From assembly GCF_038562635.1 (NCBI RefSeq), contig NZ_JBCFBO010000003.1, forward strand, positions 62,001 to 126,000: a stretch of 64,000 nucleotides of DNA. The letters run 5' to 3'. Below the pieces are notes generated by a model that worked only from the letters and a program-made list of their open reading frames with translations, ran no database searches and was not told the origin of the DNA. Below are positions 1-9,802 of this stretch, one piece after another (the stretch's first letter is position 1; every line of letters begins with the position of its first letter). The stretch is from Methanobacterium sp. (GTDB taxonomy: Archaea; Methanobacteriota; Methanobacteria; Methanobacteriales; Methanobacteriaceae). The translations under genes and the position numbers were made by a program.

Positions 1-803
1 ATTACAATGTCATTTTGAGTTAAACCTTCTTTCATAAGGTACTTGTTTAAGGTTTTCTGCATGTTGATATCTGTTATAGCCCATGAGAGAACCGCATGAT
101 TGTAATCTACTGCTGCTTTTGCAACTTTTTTGTAGTCTAAATCCATGTTCGCTGATGCAAGAAGACATCTTTCATCTTCAGCTGCTGCTGCCGCTGCTTC
201 AAGAATAATTGGATCTTTTTGCGGGTCACCTGAACCACCTATAACTAAAGGCACGTCTACAGCCTGTAAAACTTCTTCAATATCTGCTGCGGCCTGCTGA
301 GGAGTTTTATCCATAACTTTTGGTCCAGTTCCAATCAAGTGTATAGTTACCATATTGGCTCCAAAGTCCTTAACGGCCTTTTTAGCCCAGTCACCAGGAT
401 GTTCCATAACATCTTCAAAATGTTCCCTTATCGGTTTTGGAAGTCCTGGCATCGGAATATCAAAAACATCAAATGTAACAACAGGAGGATTTGGCTGAGG
501 TTCTTCAAAACGGTACAGTGCGTTTTGTCCCCCTAAAAATACTGGCTTTCTTGAACCCGCACCAAGCTGAACTTCTGCTACCGATCCCGGGTATTCATGG
601 ATTGGAGGTGAAAACTCTTCAACCTCCGATATTATTCCTTCTTTTATTCCTGCCTGTTCAACCTGTCTTTCGACCCTTTGAACAGCCTGCTGGATAGCCG
701 GCATTATTTGAAGTTCTAACTCTTCAAAGTCCATTCTAAATTCATTTATTTCTATAGAATCTGTTTTCTCAAGTAGTTTAAGAAGTTGTGTCATTTTATC
801 CAT
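1..803 (-). CDS. cdhD: CO dehydrogenase/acetyl-CoA synthase delta subunit, 3' part cut by window edge
   Basis: This is the delta (small corrinoid iron-sulfur) subunit of the archaeal CODH/ACS complex. With the gamma subunit it carries the methyl group between tetrahydromethanopterin and the acetyl-CoA synthase. About 267 residues from the N terminus are present and the frame runs off the left edge, so the protein is incomplete. Recognisable segments include an N-terminal helical region, GSVAEVQLGAGSRKPVFLGG, and a TIM-barrel stretch (MVTIHLIGTGPK, PLVIGGSGDPQKD, LLASANMDLDYKKVAKAA) typical of CdhD. The ATG start (MDKMTQLLKLLE) is preceded by GAAGGATGTGGG. It lies 25 bp downstream of the cooC-like gene and is the last visible member of the cdh operon; a gamma subunit gene (cdhE) would be expected next, outside the window. 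Confidence 0.9.
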   Translation of the reverse strand, partial: MDKMTQLLKLLEKTDSIEINEFRMDFEELELQIMPAIQQAVQRVERQVEQAGIKEGIISEVEEFSPPIHEYPGSVAEVQLGAGSRKPVFLGGQNALYRFEEPQPNPPVVTFDVFDIPMPGLPKPIREHFEDVMEHPGDWAKKAVKDFGANMVTIHLIGTGPKVMDKTPQQAAADIEEVLQAVDVPLVIGGSGDPQKDPIILEAAAAAAEDERCLLASANMDLDYKKVAKAAVDYNHAVLSWAITDINMQKTLNKYLMKEGLTQNDIV

Positions 804-828
804 AAACCCACATCCTTCAATTTTTTTG

Positions 829-1590
829 TTATACGTTTAAATCTAAAATCTTCGAAACAATTTCAGAAACTGCAATTACAGATGCAGAATCATCTGGAAG
901 GTACATCAACGGTTTTCCTTCAATATCATATTCAGCAACAGTTTCGTCTTCATATACTGTTCCAATAAGGTTCAAACCAATTTCATCAATTTTTTTAATT
1001 GTTTCTTCCTCTTTTCCAGTGACAGCACGGTTTAATATTAAATACATCTTTTTAAACTGGATATCAAGTTCATCTGAAAGGTCACCGATCCTTTTTGCTG
1101 TTAAAATCCCTCTTTTTGATCTATCTGTCACTACAAGCATGATATCAACATTTTGAGTTGTTCTCCTGCTTAAATGCTCAAGTCCTGCCTCTGTATCAAT
1201 GACAATTATATCATAGTTGGAGGTAAGTGTTTCAATGATCTTTCGGAGCATGTTATTTACGGCGCAGTAACATCCGCTTCCTTCTGGCCTTCCCATTACC
1301 AGAAGATCAAAATCAGGAGTTTCCACAATGGATTCCATAATTTTATAATCAAGTATGTCCCATTTATTTGATTCTTTAGGGATATTACCTGCTGCAGTGT
1401 CTTTTTTAAGCTCTTCTCTAACATCACCTACTGTCTTTTCAACATCTATTCCAAGGGCCTCTGGTAAATTGGAATCAGGATCCGCATCAATCGCTAATAT
1501 ATCTTTACCGCATGATTTTAAGGATCTAACAATGAGGGAAGTAATCATGCTTTTACCAGTTCCTCCCTTTCCACTTACTGCTATTATCAC
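829..1590 (-). CDS. cooC: CooC/AcsF-like nickel-insertion ATPase of the CODH/ACS operon
   Basis: This is a MinD/ParA-class P-loop ATPase of the CooC family, which matures the nickel-iron clusters of CO dehydrogenase. Visible features are a deviant Walker A (SGKGGTGKS) at the N terminus, LAIDADPDSNLPEALG, the CYC pair in GSGCYCAVNNM (the CXC metal-binding and dimerisation motif known from CooC1), and IVIDTEAGLEHLSR as Walker B. The start is debatable. An ATG at 1605 has no close Shine-Dalgarno, whereas a GTG at 1590 sits 6 nt after GAGGT and makes the protein begin directly at the family's usual VIIAVSGKGG; I chose 1590. It lies between cdhC and cdhD, which supports a maturation role. Confidence 0.85.
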   Translation of the reverse strand: MIIAVSGKGGTGKSMITSLIVRSLKSCGKDILAIDADPDSNLPEALGIDVEKTVGDVREELKKDTAAGNIPKESNKWDILDYKIMESIVETPDFDLLVMGRPEGSGCYCAVNNMLRKIIETLTSNYDIIVIDTEAGLEHLSRRTTQNVDIMLVVTDRSKRGILTAKRIGDLSDELDIQFKKMYLILNRAVTGKEEETIKKIDEIGLNLIGTVYEDETVAEYDIEGKPLMYLPDDSASVIAVSEIVSKILDLNV

Positions 1591-1617
1591 TAAGCTACCT
1601 CTCATTTAAATTTAAAA

Positions 1618-3006
1618 CTATTTCCTTTTGATTATTATCTTTTCAGCGTAAACTTTAGCGTTTTTAAGTATTATTCTAACTCCACCGGCTGCTGGCACTG
1701 AAATTTCAGGCGCATATGCAATCTGGGCCATTGGAGCTTCTGATACTTCAACTTCTTCTGTTTCATCTTCCACAATTTCAGGTTCTGCTGCAGCTGCTTT
1801 AGATGCTTTTAATCTTTCAATTACTGGATGTTCTGATTCACGCAGGAATCTTCGGATTTCTTTAATGCTTGATGCATCCTCTTCAGTTGGAATTTTATCA
1901 AATAACTCTTCAGGTATGAAATCAGTTAGAGACTCTTTTATCTCTTTTGGGAGCCAAATTATCCTTTCATAACTTCCATCTGCCTGTAAAAACTTAGGTG
2001 ATCTCATGTATTCCAGACTAAGCCCTGTAAATCCTTCTACCTGTTTTCCACCAGAACACTGCCCAGCCATTGCTGAAAATGGAATTCCGAGCGGAGTTTC
2101 TCCTCTAAAGTCCCGATCTACTATTCCAATTCCATCAAGTTCAGGAATATAAAATGCTACCGCTTCAAAACACCCACATGAAGTGTGAGGATATTCAAAT
2201 ACACTGTGTAAATATACTCTTTCAGTTATACCCTGTGATTTTTCAGCCATGACAGTGTTTACGTTGCTGTATTCACCCCTTACATCATCTAAAACTTCAC
2301 CTTTTTCTACTTCAAATATTGGCCCATCAGGATCCATTTTAGCTGCAGCTCTGCAGTCAAACCAGTTTATAGCTCCACAAAGTGCGGTTCTATCTGGTGT
2401 AACGATACATACGTGACTTGGTGCAAATGATTGGCACATTGTACAACCGTAGAACACATCAACATCCTCATCGCTCAATTCTCTTGCCCTTGCATCTCTT
2501 ACTTCATACTTTGCTTTTGCTGTTTCTAAGAATGATTCTACTTCGCTTTCTTCTGTAAGTATGCTGACTGATATTTTTTCTATTATTGGAAACTCTTCCT
2601 TGAGGAGAATTGAAAGTGCTTTTCCAAGATCTTCAAGCTTAAATCCCGCATTTACTGATTCTTTACTCACACGACACCATATCTGGTCTCGCTGGTTCAG
2701 ATGCATGAAACCTTTAACATAGTTACATAGTTCATGTATCCTACGTTCGATAACTCCTTCTAACTCTTTTTCGAGTTTTTCTCCTTGAATTTGTGCAAGT
2801 ATCCCTAAAGGATAGATTTCCCCTTCATTCATGTCACTGAGTTCAGGACCTACGACTTCTATTTTGCCGTCTTCAACGTCGTCTGCAACTTGAATTAATT
2901 CTGCACCGACAGATTTAGGGCCTGCAAGTTCAACAAACATGTTTGCTGATCTTATACGTTCTCCTTCATACATTGGGCTAACATCAACAGGTATATCCTC
3001 AAACAT
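1618..3006 (-). CDS. cdhC: CODH/acetyl-CoA synthase beta subunit (acetyl-CoA synthase)
   Basis: The beta subunit holds the A-cluster (nickel plus a 4Fe-4S cubane), where CO, a methyl group and CoA are joined to acetyl-CoA. The 462-residue product has the normal length for archaeal CdhC, which lacks the N-terminal CODH-interacting domain of bacterial AcsB. Cysteines expected to ligate the A-cluster lie in YGCTMCQSFAPSHVC, LCGAINWFDC and HTSCGCFEA. The C-terminal tail (after about residue 395) is acidic and Ala/Glu-rich, ending in a basic IIIKRK. The start is an ATG preceded by GGAGGAATTTA. It is 34 bp downstream of cdhB, in one transcription unit with the other cdh genes. Confidence 0.95.
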   Translation of the reverse strand: MFEDIPVDVSPMYEGERIRSANMFVELAGPKSVGAELIQVADDVEDGKIEVVGPELSDMNEGEIYPLGILAQIQGEKLEKELEGVIERRIHELCNYVKGFMHLNQRDQIWCRVSKESVNAGFKLEDLGKALSILLKEEFPIIEKISVSILTEESEVESFLETAKAKYEVRDARARELSDEDVDVFYGCTMCQSFAPSHVCIVTPDRTALCGAINWFDCRAAAKMDPDGPIFEVEKGEVLDDVRGEYSNVNTVMAEKSQGITERVYLHSVFEYPHTSCGCFEAVAFYIPELDGIGIVDRDFRGETPLGIPFSAMAGQCSGGKQVEGFTGLSLEYMRSPKFLQADGSYERIIWLPKEIKESLTDFIPEELFDKIPTEEDASSIKEIRRFLRESEHPVIERLKASKAAAAEPEIVEDETEEVEVSEAPMAQIAYAPEISVPAAGGVRIILKNAKVYAEKIIIKRK

Positions 3007-3040
3007 TAAATTCCTCCATGATTCTTATTCGCTTTATAAG

Positions 3041-3550
3041 TTATTCTGCTAATTTTTCAAGATATTTGATCCATTCTTCGTCTTTCATATTAGGGAACGA
3101 TGCGTCTGCATTGGAATGGAAAAATTTACAGAGTGTAAGTGTCTTAAGGTGGGGTGCAAAGTGCTTCAGGGTTGAAAGTCCCTGAGAACCTATATAATAA
3201 ATTACACCAATAAACAGGACTAAATCATGCTGTCCTTCTCCATTTATTCCTCCCCAATCTGGATCTTTAAGAAGATTTACAATTTCAACTACTCCATAAG
3301 GCTTGCTCTTAATATCTGCTTCATTTAGTGTTTTAAACGTATCTCCTGTACTTACAATAGGAATATTCCACTTTTCTGAAATTAGTACGGCAAGTGGCAG
3401 TGCAGGACTCTCTTTTATAAGAGGCCCCATTATCATTAAAGGTCTTTTTGCCTTTTTAAGCATCATTTCTGCCGTTTCTGGAGTTACAAGCAGTGCCTGT
3501 TTTGGGCCGGCTATAACTGTCGGTTGCCATGGGATTACTCTTTCATTCAT
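3041..3550 (-). CDS. cdhB: CODH/ACS epsilon subunit
   Basis: This is the small epsilon subunit that binds CdhA in the alpha2-epsilon2 CO dehydrogenase component of archaeal ACDS. At 169 residues it matches the family length. It shows a Rossmann-like DHS-type fold pattern: [28 protein letters not shown] and [20 protein letters not shown]. Its exact role is unsettled in the literature (structural, or involved in electron transfer). The ATG is preceded by AAGGTGATTAA, and the gene begins 19 bp after the cdhA stop, consistent with a tightly coupled cdhA-cdhB pair. Confidence 0.93.
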   Translation of the reverse strand: MNERVIPWQPTVIAGPKQALLVTPETAEMMLKKAKRPLMIMGPLIKESPALPLAVLISEKWNIPIVSTGDTFKTLNEADIKSKPYGVVEIVNLLKDPDWGGINGEGQHDLVLFIGVIYYIGSQGLSTLKHFAPHLKTLTLCKFFHSNADASFPNMKDEEWIKYLEKLAE

Positions 3551-3569
3551 TTAATCACCTTCTATGCAA

Positions 3570-5924
3570 TCATTTACCCCTTGCTTTTTCCCTAAAGGCC
3601 ATTGTGGATGGTTCCTGCGGAAGTGCACGTGGTTCCCAACCTGCCTCTTCCAGCATATTTATAACGTCTTTCTTGTAGGTTATAGGGATGTCTTTCTCAT
3701 TTCTTATAAATTTAGAGATGTCATCAGGTATAGTACCAAAATACTTCCTGTGAAGGTCTATATAATGATTTAATTTTATCTGTCTTCCTTTTGGAGTGTC
3801 ATTAGGCCTTATACATAATTTTGCAATCATTACTGTTGCTTCCCCGCGGTTTTCAGCCGCGTACATCAAGTGCTCAGGCGCTGGTTCTCCTTCAATTACT
3901 TCACCAGACCTTAAATCATTAAGGTTCCATTTTTCTTTCTTATCAGTTCTTCCTAAGTAAAGTCTACGATATTTAGAGCCGTGCGGCCCTACAACAACTG
4001 GTATTCCCCATCTGTTAACTCCAGTTGCTATTGCGGCGGCTTTCTGGGAATAAGCACCCCATGCAACACCGCATGCACCTACTCTATTTAATATATAATC
4101 TGCGATTTCTTCGAAGTTTCCTTCAAGGGGTTTCTGAGCAAAAATATTGGCTATCTTTATACATGCACCTGAAACATGGGCATTTGAAACACATGACCCC
4201 ATGTTTACAAGACCTTTAGCATCAAATTCTCCACCGTATTTTTCATAGAGTGTTTTTCCTTCTTCGTCTCTGTATTCCCCTATAGACATTGCTCCACAAC
4301 CAGTGGTTACAACAATGTAATTTCGCTCAAGGAATTCTTCTGCCATTTTTGCAACTTCTAAGCCACCTTCAGGATAATTTGAGCACCCTACAAATGCTAT
4401 AACTCCCGGAATATCTCCAAGAACAATTGGGGCACCTACTCTTCTTATTTCAACATCCTGAACTGGTCCCCTACCTGCCCGCATATTGTACTTCTGGTCT
4501 TTTATGTAGTGTTCTCCCACCTTAGTAATCATTGACATGAGCGGAAGTTCCCTTTCACACTCCTGTTCACACCGACCGCAGGAATAACATGTGTCGTATT
4601 CGTAAAGCTCAACAAATTTAGAAAAATCACCCTTACCAGCTGCAACAACTGCATCCATCATCGGTTTACCGTTTGGACATACACGTACACACCACCCACA
4701 TTCAGTACATTCTTTAGCCATTTCCTGAATTTCGTCAAGATCTGGAAGTATTTTGAGGTTTTCACGTTCATCTGCAATTTTCATTGCTACCCTTGTGGCA
4801 ACTTCACCAACTTTTTCAGGGTCAAGTATCAAAGCCCCGTCAATTTCCCTGCAAACAAGTTTGGAAACTATTTCATCTGCATCTTCATCTGTAAGGTCTG
4901 GAAGCCCAAGACACATTTTATCTGTGGTGGCTATGACTGCTGCTTTATTTTTTACGGCTTCTTCAAGCACATCAGTCCGTATACATTGTTCATCAACAAC
5001 TATGACATCTGCAACACCACTTCTAATGAATTTAAGCTGCTTTGAAAGAGGACCTACCACTTTAGCTGCTTTATTGTATCTTGAAATATCGATGGCAGCA
5101 CAGCATATTCCGCACACTTCGACATCTTCTTCAAGACCATTATCTTCCATATAGTCCATTATTCCAGCGCCGGGGACTACATTATGCCCTATACACAGAA
5201 CTACAGGTTTTTTGCTGTCAATTGTTCCAAGCCCCATTTCTATTAAAGGAGCATTTTCATCACCTTTAGGCATTCCAAGGGCCACAATCTGTGCAAGATC
5301 CCCCGCCTCTCTTGCAAGGTCATCCATAAGTCCTGCATGCATTGCTTTTGATTCAAAATCAAGATGATTACCTTCCTGTCCGGTATGGCAGGCCGAAAGA
5401 AGGTGTGATAATTGTTCTTCAGTATAACTAAGTACTTCTTTTAAATCGCCTAGTTTTTTAGGTTTTTTACCTATAATTGTCCTTATCAATGGAGCTTCTA
5501 TGTCCATATTCATTCCAAGATCGATTGCAAAATCAGCCCCATATTTTTCTATTAAATGGTCAACAAGGTGACGTGCATGTCCAGCATGCGCAGCCGTCCC
5601 AATACAACAGGCCAAAAGCACTATTCTTGCTTGCTGAGCCTGTATATCAATTCCACATGCCCCCTTTTTACCAGTTAAATCACACTTTCCAAATGTACAT
5701 AAACAGCACATATCACAGAAAGGTGCATAGAATGGTTCATATCTTTCCAGTAATTTCATGTCCCAAGATCTTAAATCAGTTACATTAGGTTTAGGAGTCG
5801 GCCCCATCGATTCAGGAGCTGTTTCCCCTTCCTTTTTTTCAACTATTTCACCAATTGAGACTTTGAAATTTTTTGACTTCCAAAAATCATTTTTGAATTC
5901 TTTAGGTTTGTTTTTCGGTGTCAC
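3570..5924 (-). CDS. cdhA: CODH/ACS alpha subunit, nickel-iron CO dehydrogenase
   Basis: This is the large catalytic subunit that reduces CO2 to CO (C-cluster) for acetyl-CoA synthesis. Cysteine groups visible in order are [19 protein letters not shown] and CG (B/D-cluster region, residues about 70-95), the ferredoxin-like pairs [14 protein letters not shown] and [16 protein letters not shown] (extra 4Fe-4S clusters E and F found in archaeal CdhA), and C-cluster segments such as [27 protein letters not shown] and [12 protein letters not shown]. The longest open frame starts at a TTG at 5936, but GGTGAT lies 4 nt before a GTG at 5924, so I take [10 protein letters not shown] as the true N terminus (784 aa). 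It is the first gene of the operon, with two promoters upstream. Confidence 0.93.
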   Translation of the reverse strand: MTPKNKPKEFKNDFWKSKNFKVSIGEIVEKKEGETAPESMGPTPKPNVTDLRSWDMKLLERYEPFYAPFCDMCCLCTFGKCDLTGKKGACGIDIQAQQARIVLLACCIGTAAHAGHARHLVDHLIEKYGADFAIDLGMNMDIEAPLIRTIIGKKPKKLGDLKEVLSYTEEQLSHLLSACHTGQEGNHLDFESKAMHAGLMDDLAREAGDLAQIVALGMPKGDENAPLIEMGLGTIDSKKPVVLCIGHNVVPGAGIMDYMEDNGLEEDVEVCGICCAAIDISRYNKAAKVVGPLSKQLKFIRSGVADVIVVDEQCIRTDVLEEAVKNKAAVIATTDKMCLGLPDLTDEDADEIVSKLVCREIDGALILDPEKVGEVATRVAMKIADERENLKILPDLDEIQEMAKECTECGWCVRVCPNGKPMMDAVVAAGKGDFSKFVELYEYDTCYSCGRCEQECERELPLMSMITKVGEHYIKDQKYNMRAGRGPVQDVEIRRVGAPIVLGDIPGVIAFVGCSNYPEGGLEVAKMAEEFLERNYIVVTTGCGAMSIGEYRDEEGKTLYEKYGGEFDAKGLVNMGSCVSNAHVSGACIKIANIFAQKPLEGNFEEIADYILNRVGACGVAWGAYSQKAAAIATGVNRWGIPVVVGPHGSKYRRLYLGRTDKKEKWNLNDLRSGEVIEGEPAPEHLMYAAENRGEATVMIAKLCIRPNDTPKGRQIKLNHYIDLHRKYFGTIPDDISKFIRNEKDIPITYKKDVINMLEEAGWEPRALPQEPSTMAFREKARGK

Positions 5925-5941
5925 AGTAATCACCAAATTAG

Positions 5942-6050
5942 TAATGATTTATAATGATAGTTTAGATAGGGTTCCACCATTATATAAAGTTTGCTTTAAT
6001 TATTAATGATTTATAATGATATTTTAAAGTAGAGCGTCACCTTATATAAA
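5942..6050 (-). promoter_or_regulatory. Tandem cdh promoters, each with the same operator-like element
   Basis: Reading the minus strand there are two TATA boxes of form TTTATATA (5981-5988 and 6043-6050). An identical 18-bp element, TAATGATTTATAATGATA on the plus strand, occurs at 5942-5959 and 6004-6021. TATA-to-element spacing is the same in both modules (22 bp), which places each element at the expected start of transcription. On the transcribed strand each element is ATCATTA-TAA-ATCATTA, a direct repeat with a 10-bp period, so both halves would face the same side of the helix. The inference is a repressor or activator site controlling cdh expression from two start points. Confidence 0.6.
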
Positions 6051-6798
6051 TTTTATCCTTATTTTTCAAAAAATGAGTTATTTTGTAATACCAGAATTAC
6101 ACTAATATAACCTAATTTATTGATTTTTAATTTTCATATCCTCACATTGATCATTATTTTAACTTAAAACCAATTCAGTACCCTTTTTCTAAAACCCAAT
6201 ATTTTTTTATTATTTATTATCATTTACTTATTATCTTATGAACTTACCTTAATTTGAAAACACTCCCAAAGAAAGTTATATTAAATAATTCCCTATTTTT
6301 CTAACTATATACTACATAAAAGAATAAAAATTAAATTTAAAGTTTTAAAACAATATATTAAAAAATTAAAATTGAAATAAACAATATATAATCTGTTTTG
6401 ATTATCTCTTACATTTTAGTTATTACAATATATAATTATCATTCACATATGATAATTAAAAACCGAGTAAAAAGAATTTAAACTAGTTAAACAGCATTAA
6501 AAAGAGTATTTTAAACTCATAACTATTTTAATACATAATTTTTATAAAACACATGTAATTTAGATTTATTTCTTTTAGAATAACTTACTGCTATTATTAC
6601 CAAAAGTCAATATTCCAGAAATATTTTCAATAGTAATATAAGGACATCCTTTCGGGAATTTAAGAGAATCTAATTGACATTTCTATCAAATATATAATAT
6701 CCTAAGAATAGATAAATAAAAAAACGATTCTGACCCATTATAACAAATAATTATGGATGGAATATAACATTTCCTAAATTTCATGCAGATTAATTCTT
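6051..6798. other. Long AT-rich non-coding spacer between the cdh promoter and the FmdE-like gene
   Basis: About 750 bp with no convincing open frame on either strand. The only structure noted, apart from the cdh promoter to its left, is the inverted repeat at 6433-6458. Upstream regulatory DNA or a small RNA cannot be excluded by eye. Confidence 0.5.
6433..6458. repeat. Perfect 10-bp inverted repeat with 6-bp spacer
   Basis: TAATTATCAT and ATGATAATTA flank the spacer TCACAT. It lies alone in the spacer between the 3' end of the FmdE-like gene and the cdh promoters, so it could be an operator or a weak hairpin. The half-site shares ATGAT with the cdh operator element. The role is unknown. 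Confidence 0.5.
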
Positions 6799-7392
6799 TT
6801 AATCTGCACAAAACTGACAGACAGGTTTATCATCCACAATAATTTCTTTTTTATCCATTACATGTTCACCACAGACTGAGCATGTTACTATATGATGTGG
6901 AATGCCCGGAATTTCGGTATCATCTATTTGCAATTCCACTAAATAAAGCAGATCCGCATCTGACATTTCAGATAGTTTTTTAATTGCAGATTTCTTTTCT
7001 TCCATAACCTTAGGCATATTTTTTTCTTTAGCCAGTTCTGCTACATTTTTAAACCATATCCAAAGGCCAGGAGTGGAATCTACCAGATCATCTTTTGCAG
7101 ATACTCTGACTGCTTCTCCAGTAGTCATATCCACAAATGTAGCCACAAATTTACCATAATCTCTGCATTTTAGAGTTCTGCGGCCAACAGTACATCCTGT
7201 TATTGCCTGTATAGCATCAGGCATGCACCTATCTGTTTCTACAGTTACTATAAGGTTCTCATTTGGTTCTAGAGGATCCATATTAAGCTTTTTCATAGCG
7301 GCAATGCTCATTCGGGTCCCCATAATTACACCGGGACACACTTCACCGTGCAAATCTTTTGCCCTATTAAGTAAAACTTCATAATCATTCAT
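6799..7392 (-). CDS. FmdE-family protein with C-terminal zinc ribbon
   Basis: This belongs to the FmdE family, named from its presence in the molybdenum formylmethanofuran dehydrogenase operon; its biochemical role is not firmly established. The N-terminal domain has HGEVCPGVIMGTRMS (conserved His/Cys), ETDRCMPDAIQAITGCTVG and TLKCRDYGKFVATFVD, which form the proposed metal site. The C-terminal part has a zinc ribbon, CSVCGEHV then CQFC. Length is 197 aa from the ATG at 7392, chosen because AAGGTGA lies 5 nt upstream; the open frame extends three codons further to a GTG inside that Shine-Dalgarno. The gene stands alone, with no fmd/fwd genes visible, and is divergent from the cobalt transporter genes. 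Confidence 0.85.
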   Translation of the reverse strand: MNDYEVLLNRAKDLHGEVCPGVIMGTRMSIAAMKKLNMDPLEPNENLIVTVETDRCMPDAIQAITGCTVGRRTLKCRDYGKFVATFVDMTTGEAVRVSAKDDLVDSTPGLWIWFKNVAELAKEKNMPKVMEEKKSAIKKLSEMSDADLLYLVELQIDDTEIPGIPHHIVTCSVCGEHVMDKKEIIVDDKPVCQFCAD

Positions 7393-7401
7393 ATTTTTCA
7401 C

Positions 7402-7805
7402 CTTTACTTATTTCAAAGTTGTATTTAGCGTCTTATATATTTAAACGTGACGAAAAAAAGTAATTCAAACTTTTAAGATGAACTTTAATCAATTAAATAA
7501 AAGTTATAATTTTCTCGTGATGTTTTCAAATGAAACTTGAAAGTGAAGTTCTTTCAAATTATCACTTAATAAAATAGACATCAAAAACTGGTTTATCCTA
7601 TAACCTTGAAAATTTAAAACAATTATAACACTCTACTCAATTAATTTATTAAGATCAAAAAGAAAATAATTTATATAATGAACTCTATTTACAAAATTAG
7701 TTCATAGTTCAAGCTTCTGTTATCTAAAATTGATTATTACTATTTCTACCAAAAATCCCTTTTTAGTAGTACTTTTTTATTACATTTTTTACTAAAATCA
7801 GCAAA
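7402..7805. other. Divergent spacer between the FmdE-like gene and cbiM
   Basis: No gene is seen. A minus-strand TATA-like box (TTTAAATATATAAG) lies at about 7432-7445, roughly 45 bp upstream of the FmdE-like ATG. The rest is AT-rich without obvious hairpins or a recognisable cobalamin riboswitch. Confidence 0.5.
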
Positions 7806-7835
7806 TAAGTAATACTTACGAAAAGGTTTATATTA
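7806..7835 (+). promoter_or_regulatory. cbiM promoter with abutting palindrome (candidate metal-regulator site)
   Basis: A perfect palindrome, TAAGTAATACTTA (7806-7818), directly precedes a purine-rich BRE (AAAAGG) and TATA box (TTTATATTA, 7827-7835). Transcription would start about 25 bp downstream, some 25-30 nt before the cbiM ATG. A palindrome touching the BRE suits a repressor that blocks TFB/TBP. A NikR-like or other metal sensor is a guess; the sequence does not name the regulator. Confidence 0.45.
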
Positions 7836-7880
7836 TAAAAAATAGAACCTATTTTGTAAAAATCAAGGAGATTTAATAAT

Positions 7881-8555
7881 ATGCATATACCTAACGGCTT
7901 TATTCCTTTGTGGCAGTGTGCCATTTATTTTGTTATACTTTTTATTGCATTGTATTTCTCCCAGAGATGGGCTAGAAAGAATCTTGATGAACGGTCAGTT
8001 CCTTTAATGGCTGTTTTAGCCGCAGGTATATTTGCTATAATGTCCATGAATATTCCTATAGCCTTTGGAACAAGCGGACATATGGTGGGTGGAGCTTTAA
8101 TTGCACTTGTATTCTGTGCTCCAGAGGCAGCAGTTATAGTGTTCACATTAGTACTCTTAGTTCAAGCTTTATTCTTCGGTGATGGAGGAATAACAGTTTT
8201 AGGTGCTAACGTGCTTAATATGGGCATTATAGGAGGATTTGTAGGACTTTATGGATTCCGTGCCCTTAGGAAAATAGTAGGAAAAATACCAGCCATAGCC
8301 ATAGCATCATGGTTATCCATATTTATAGCAGCTGAAGCCGTTGCAGTTGAAATGTGGCTGGCTGGAACATTCCCACTCATAGCCGGACTGGAAATGATGG
8401 GAATATACCACGCATTAATAGGGATCATCGAGGCAATTCTAACAGTTGTTGTAATCATGGCATTAGAAAATGTGCGCCCAGACTTACTGGCATGGAACCA
8501 GAAGAAGAAAACGGATGATAAAAAATCTGAAAAACTAGAGGTGGCAGCAAAATGA
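7881..8555 (+). CDS. cbiM: Cobalt ECF transporter substrate-binding membrane subunit CbiM
   Basis: CbiM is the substrate-specific membrane component (S component) of the group I ECF cobalt transporter that supplies Co2+ for corrinoid cofactors. The N terminus MHIPNGF matches the conserved MHIxxG start, in which the amino group and His2 coordinate the metal. The 224-residue protein has about six or seven membrane segments and the conserved histidine in [15 protein letters not shown]. The C terminus is a soluble lysine-rich tail. The Shine-Dalgarno is AAGGAGAT. The stop overlaps the next gene's start (ATGA), indicating translational coupling. Confidence 0.93.
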   Translation: MHIPNGFIPLWQCAIYFVILFIALYFSQRWARKNLDERSVPLMAVLAAGIFAIMSMNIPIAFGTSGHMVGGALIALVFCAPEAAVIVFTLVLLVQALFFGDGGITVLGANVLNMGIIGGFVGLYGFRALRKIVGKIPAIAIASWLSIFIAAEAVAVEMWLAGTFPLIAGLEMMGIYHALIGIIEAILTVVVIMALENVRPDLLAWNQKKKTDDKKSEKLEVAAK

Positions 8556-8857
8556 GCCCAAGAGATAAGAAATTTGTCCTGGCAGGTTTAGCAATCTGTA
8601 TAATAATTGCTGTTCTAGCACCATTTATAGCTTCAAGCAACCCCGACGGGCTAGAAAAAACCGCAGAAGATATATCCACTACTCAAGAGTCAAACAACTA
8701 CAACGCACCAATGTCAGACTACATAATACCTATTTTAGGGGAAGACAATCCTTACGGCGGAGTAATAGCATTAATTATAGGCATTTTGATAACTTTAGCA
8801 ATCGCATACGTTGCAGCAGTTTTATTGCGAAGAAGAAAACCAGAATCATTGGAATAA
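8552..8857 (+). CDS. cbiN: PDGLE-domain protein, CbiN-like accessory subunit of the cobalt transporter
   Basis: A 101-residue protein with one membrane segment near each end and an extracytoplasmic loop containing the signature [15 protein letters not shown] proteins replace or accompany CbiN in cobalt/nickel ECF systems and help the S component take up metal. It overlaps cbiM by 4 bp (ATGA) and is 21 bp ahead of cbiQ. The symbol is given by position and function; strictly it is the PDGLE form of CbiN. Confidence 0.8.
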   Translation: MSPRDKKFVLAGLAICIIIAVLAPFIASSNPDGLEKTAEDISTTQESNNYNAPMSDYIIPILGEDNPYGGVIALIIGILITLAIAYVAAVLLRRRKPESLE

Positions 8858-8878
8858 ATATTTTCAGGAGATAGATCA

Positions 8879-9676
8879 ATGAACACCAATTCAATTCTCA
8901 ATTTAGAAAATGAAACTATGAAGGAAAGTTTTCTCCATCTGTTAGATGGACGAATTAAATTAGTGATACTGGTGTTCATTACAGTTTATGCGGTTTACAC
9001 TACAGAACCGATGATTCTTGTTTTACTTGAAGTTTATCTTTTATTATTGATTTACTTGTCTCAAATCTCATTTAAAACCACTTTAAAGAGAGTATTATTA
9101 CTTTTACCCTTTGGAGGTTTGATTATATTATTTCAACCATTCATACATCCAGGTAATGTAATGTATGCTTTGCCCTTTGGCATCAACGTTACTTATGAAG
9201 GTTTAACATTTGGAATACTGTTAATGTCACGCCTTATTGTTTCTCTAACTGCAATCGTGCTTTTATCATCCATAAGTCCCATGCAGGAGGTAGTGCAATC
9301 CTTCAGGAAGTTAGGTATGCCCAAAGAATTTGCAATGATATTCAGTCTCATGATCAGATTTTTGTTCATGTTCTTTGATGAATTAGACGCAATAAGAAAC
9401 GCACAGGCAACCCGAAACTTTGACATATTTAACAAAAAAACACCATACATGTGGAGAATGAAACAAATTGGTTACACCATAATGATGATGTTTTTAAGGG
9501 CTTATGAACGTGGCGAAACTGTTTACCTTAGCATGGTAAGCAGGGGGTATTCAGATAAATCCCAGCTTTATAATGATGGAAACAAGAAGATAGGTTCAAA
9601 AGAGTATGTTTTCACAGGGATAACTGTGGCACTGGTAATATGCCTTGAAATTGCCCATTACTTTTTAATTGTGTAA
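8879..9676 (+). CDS. cbiQ: Cobalt ECF transporter transmembrane coupling subunit CbiQ
   Basis: CbiQ is the T component that links CbiM to the ATPase. The 265-residue protein has four to five membrane helices and the two cytoplasmic coupling motifs of ECF T proteins, seen here as AQATRNFD (ARx-like) and MVSRGYSDKSQ. CAGGAGATAG precedes the ATG. The usual ATPase gene cbiO does not follow: the next gene is a convergent TadC-like gene 127 bp away. The transporter therefore needs an ATPase encoded elsewhere. Confidence 0.9.
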   Translation: MNTNSILNLENETMKESFLHLLDGRIKLVILVFITVYAVYTTEPMILVLLEVYLLLLIYLSQISFKTTLKRVLLLLPFGGLIILFQPFIHPGNVMYALPFGINVTYEGLTFGILLMSRLIVSLTAIVLLSSISPMQEVVQSFRKLGMPKEFAMIFSLMIRFLFMFFDELDAIRNAQATRNFDIFNKKTPYMWRMKQIGYTIMMMFLRAYERGETVYLSMVSRGYSDKSQLYNDGNKKIGSKEYVFTGITVALVICLEIAHYFLIV

Positions 9677-9802
9677 AATCTTATTTTTACTATTTTTAAT
9701 GAATTAACAGGATAATATTCTCGATATAGAAATTGTTTAGCAATCTGTGTCAAACCAATTAACCAAGTACTTTTAGTTCAAAATAAAAAAAATGGAATTA
9801 AT

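Noticed and set aside
5937..6798. RNA gene or riboswitch in the long cdh spacer
   Set aside because: No tRNA, known riboswitch core or stable fold was recognisable by eye.
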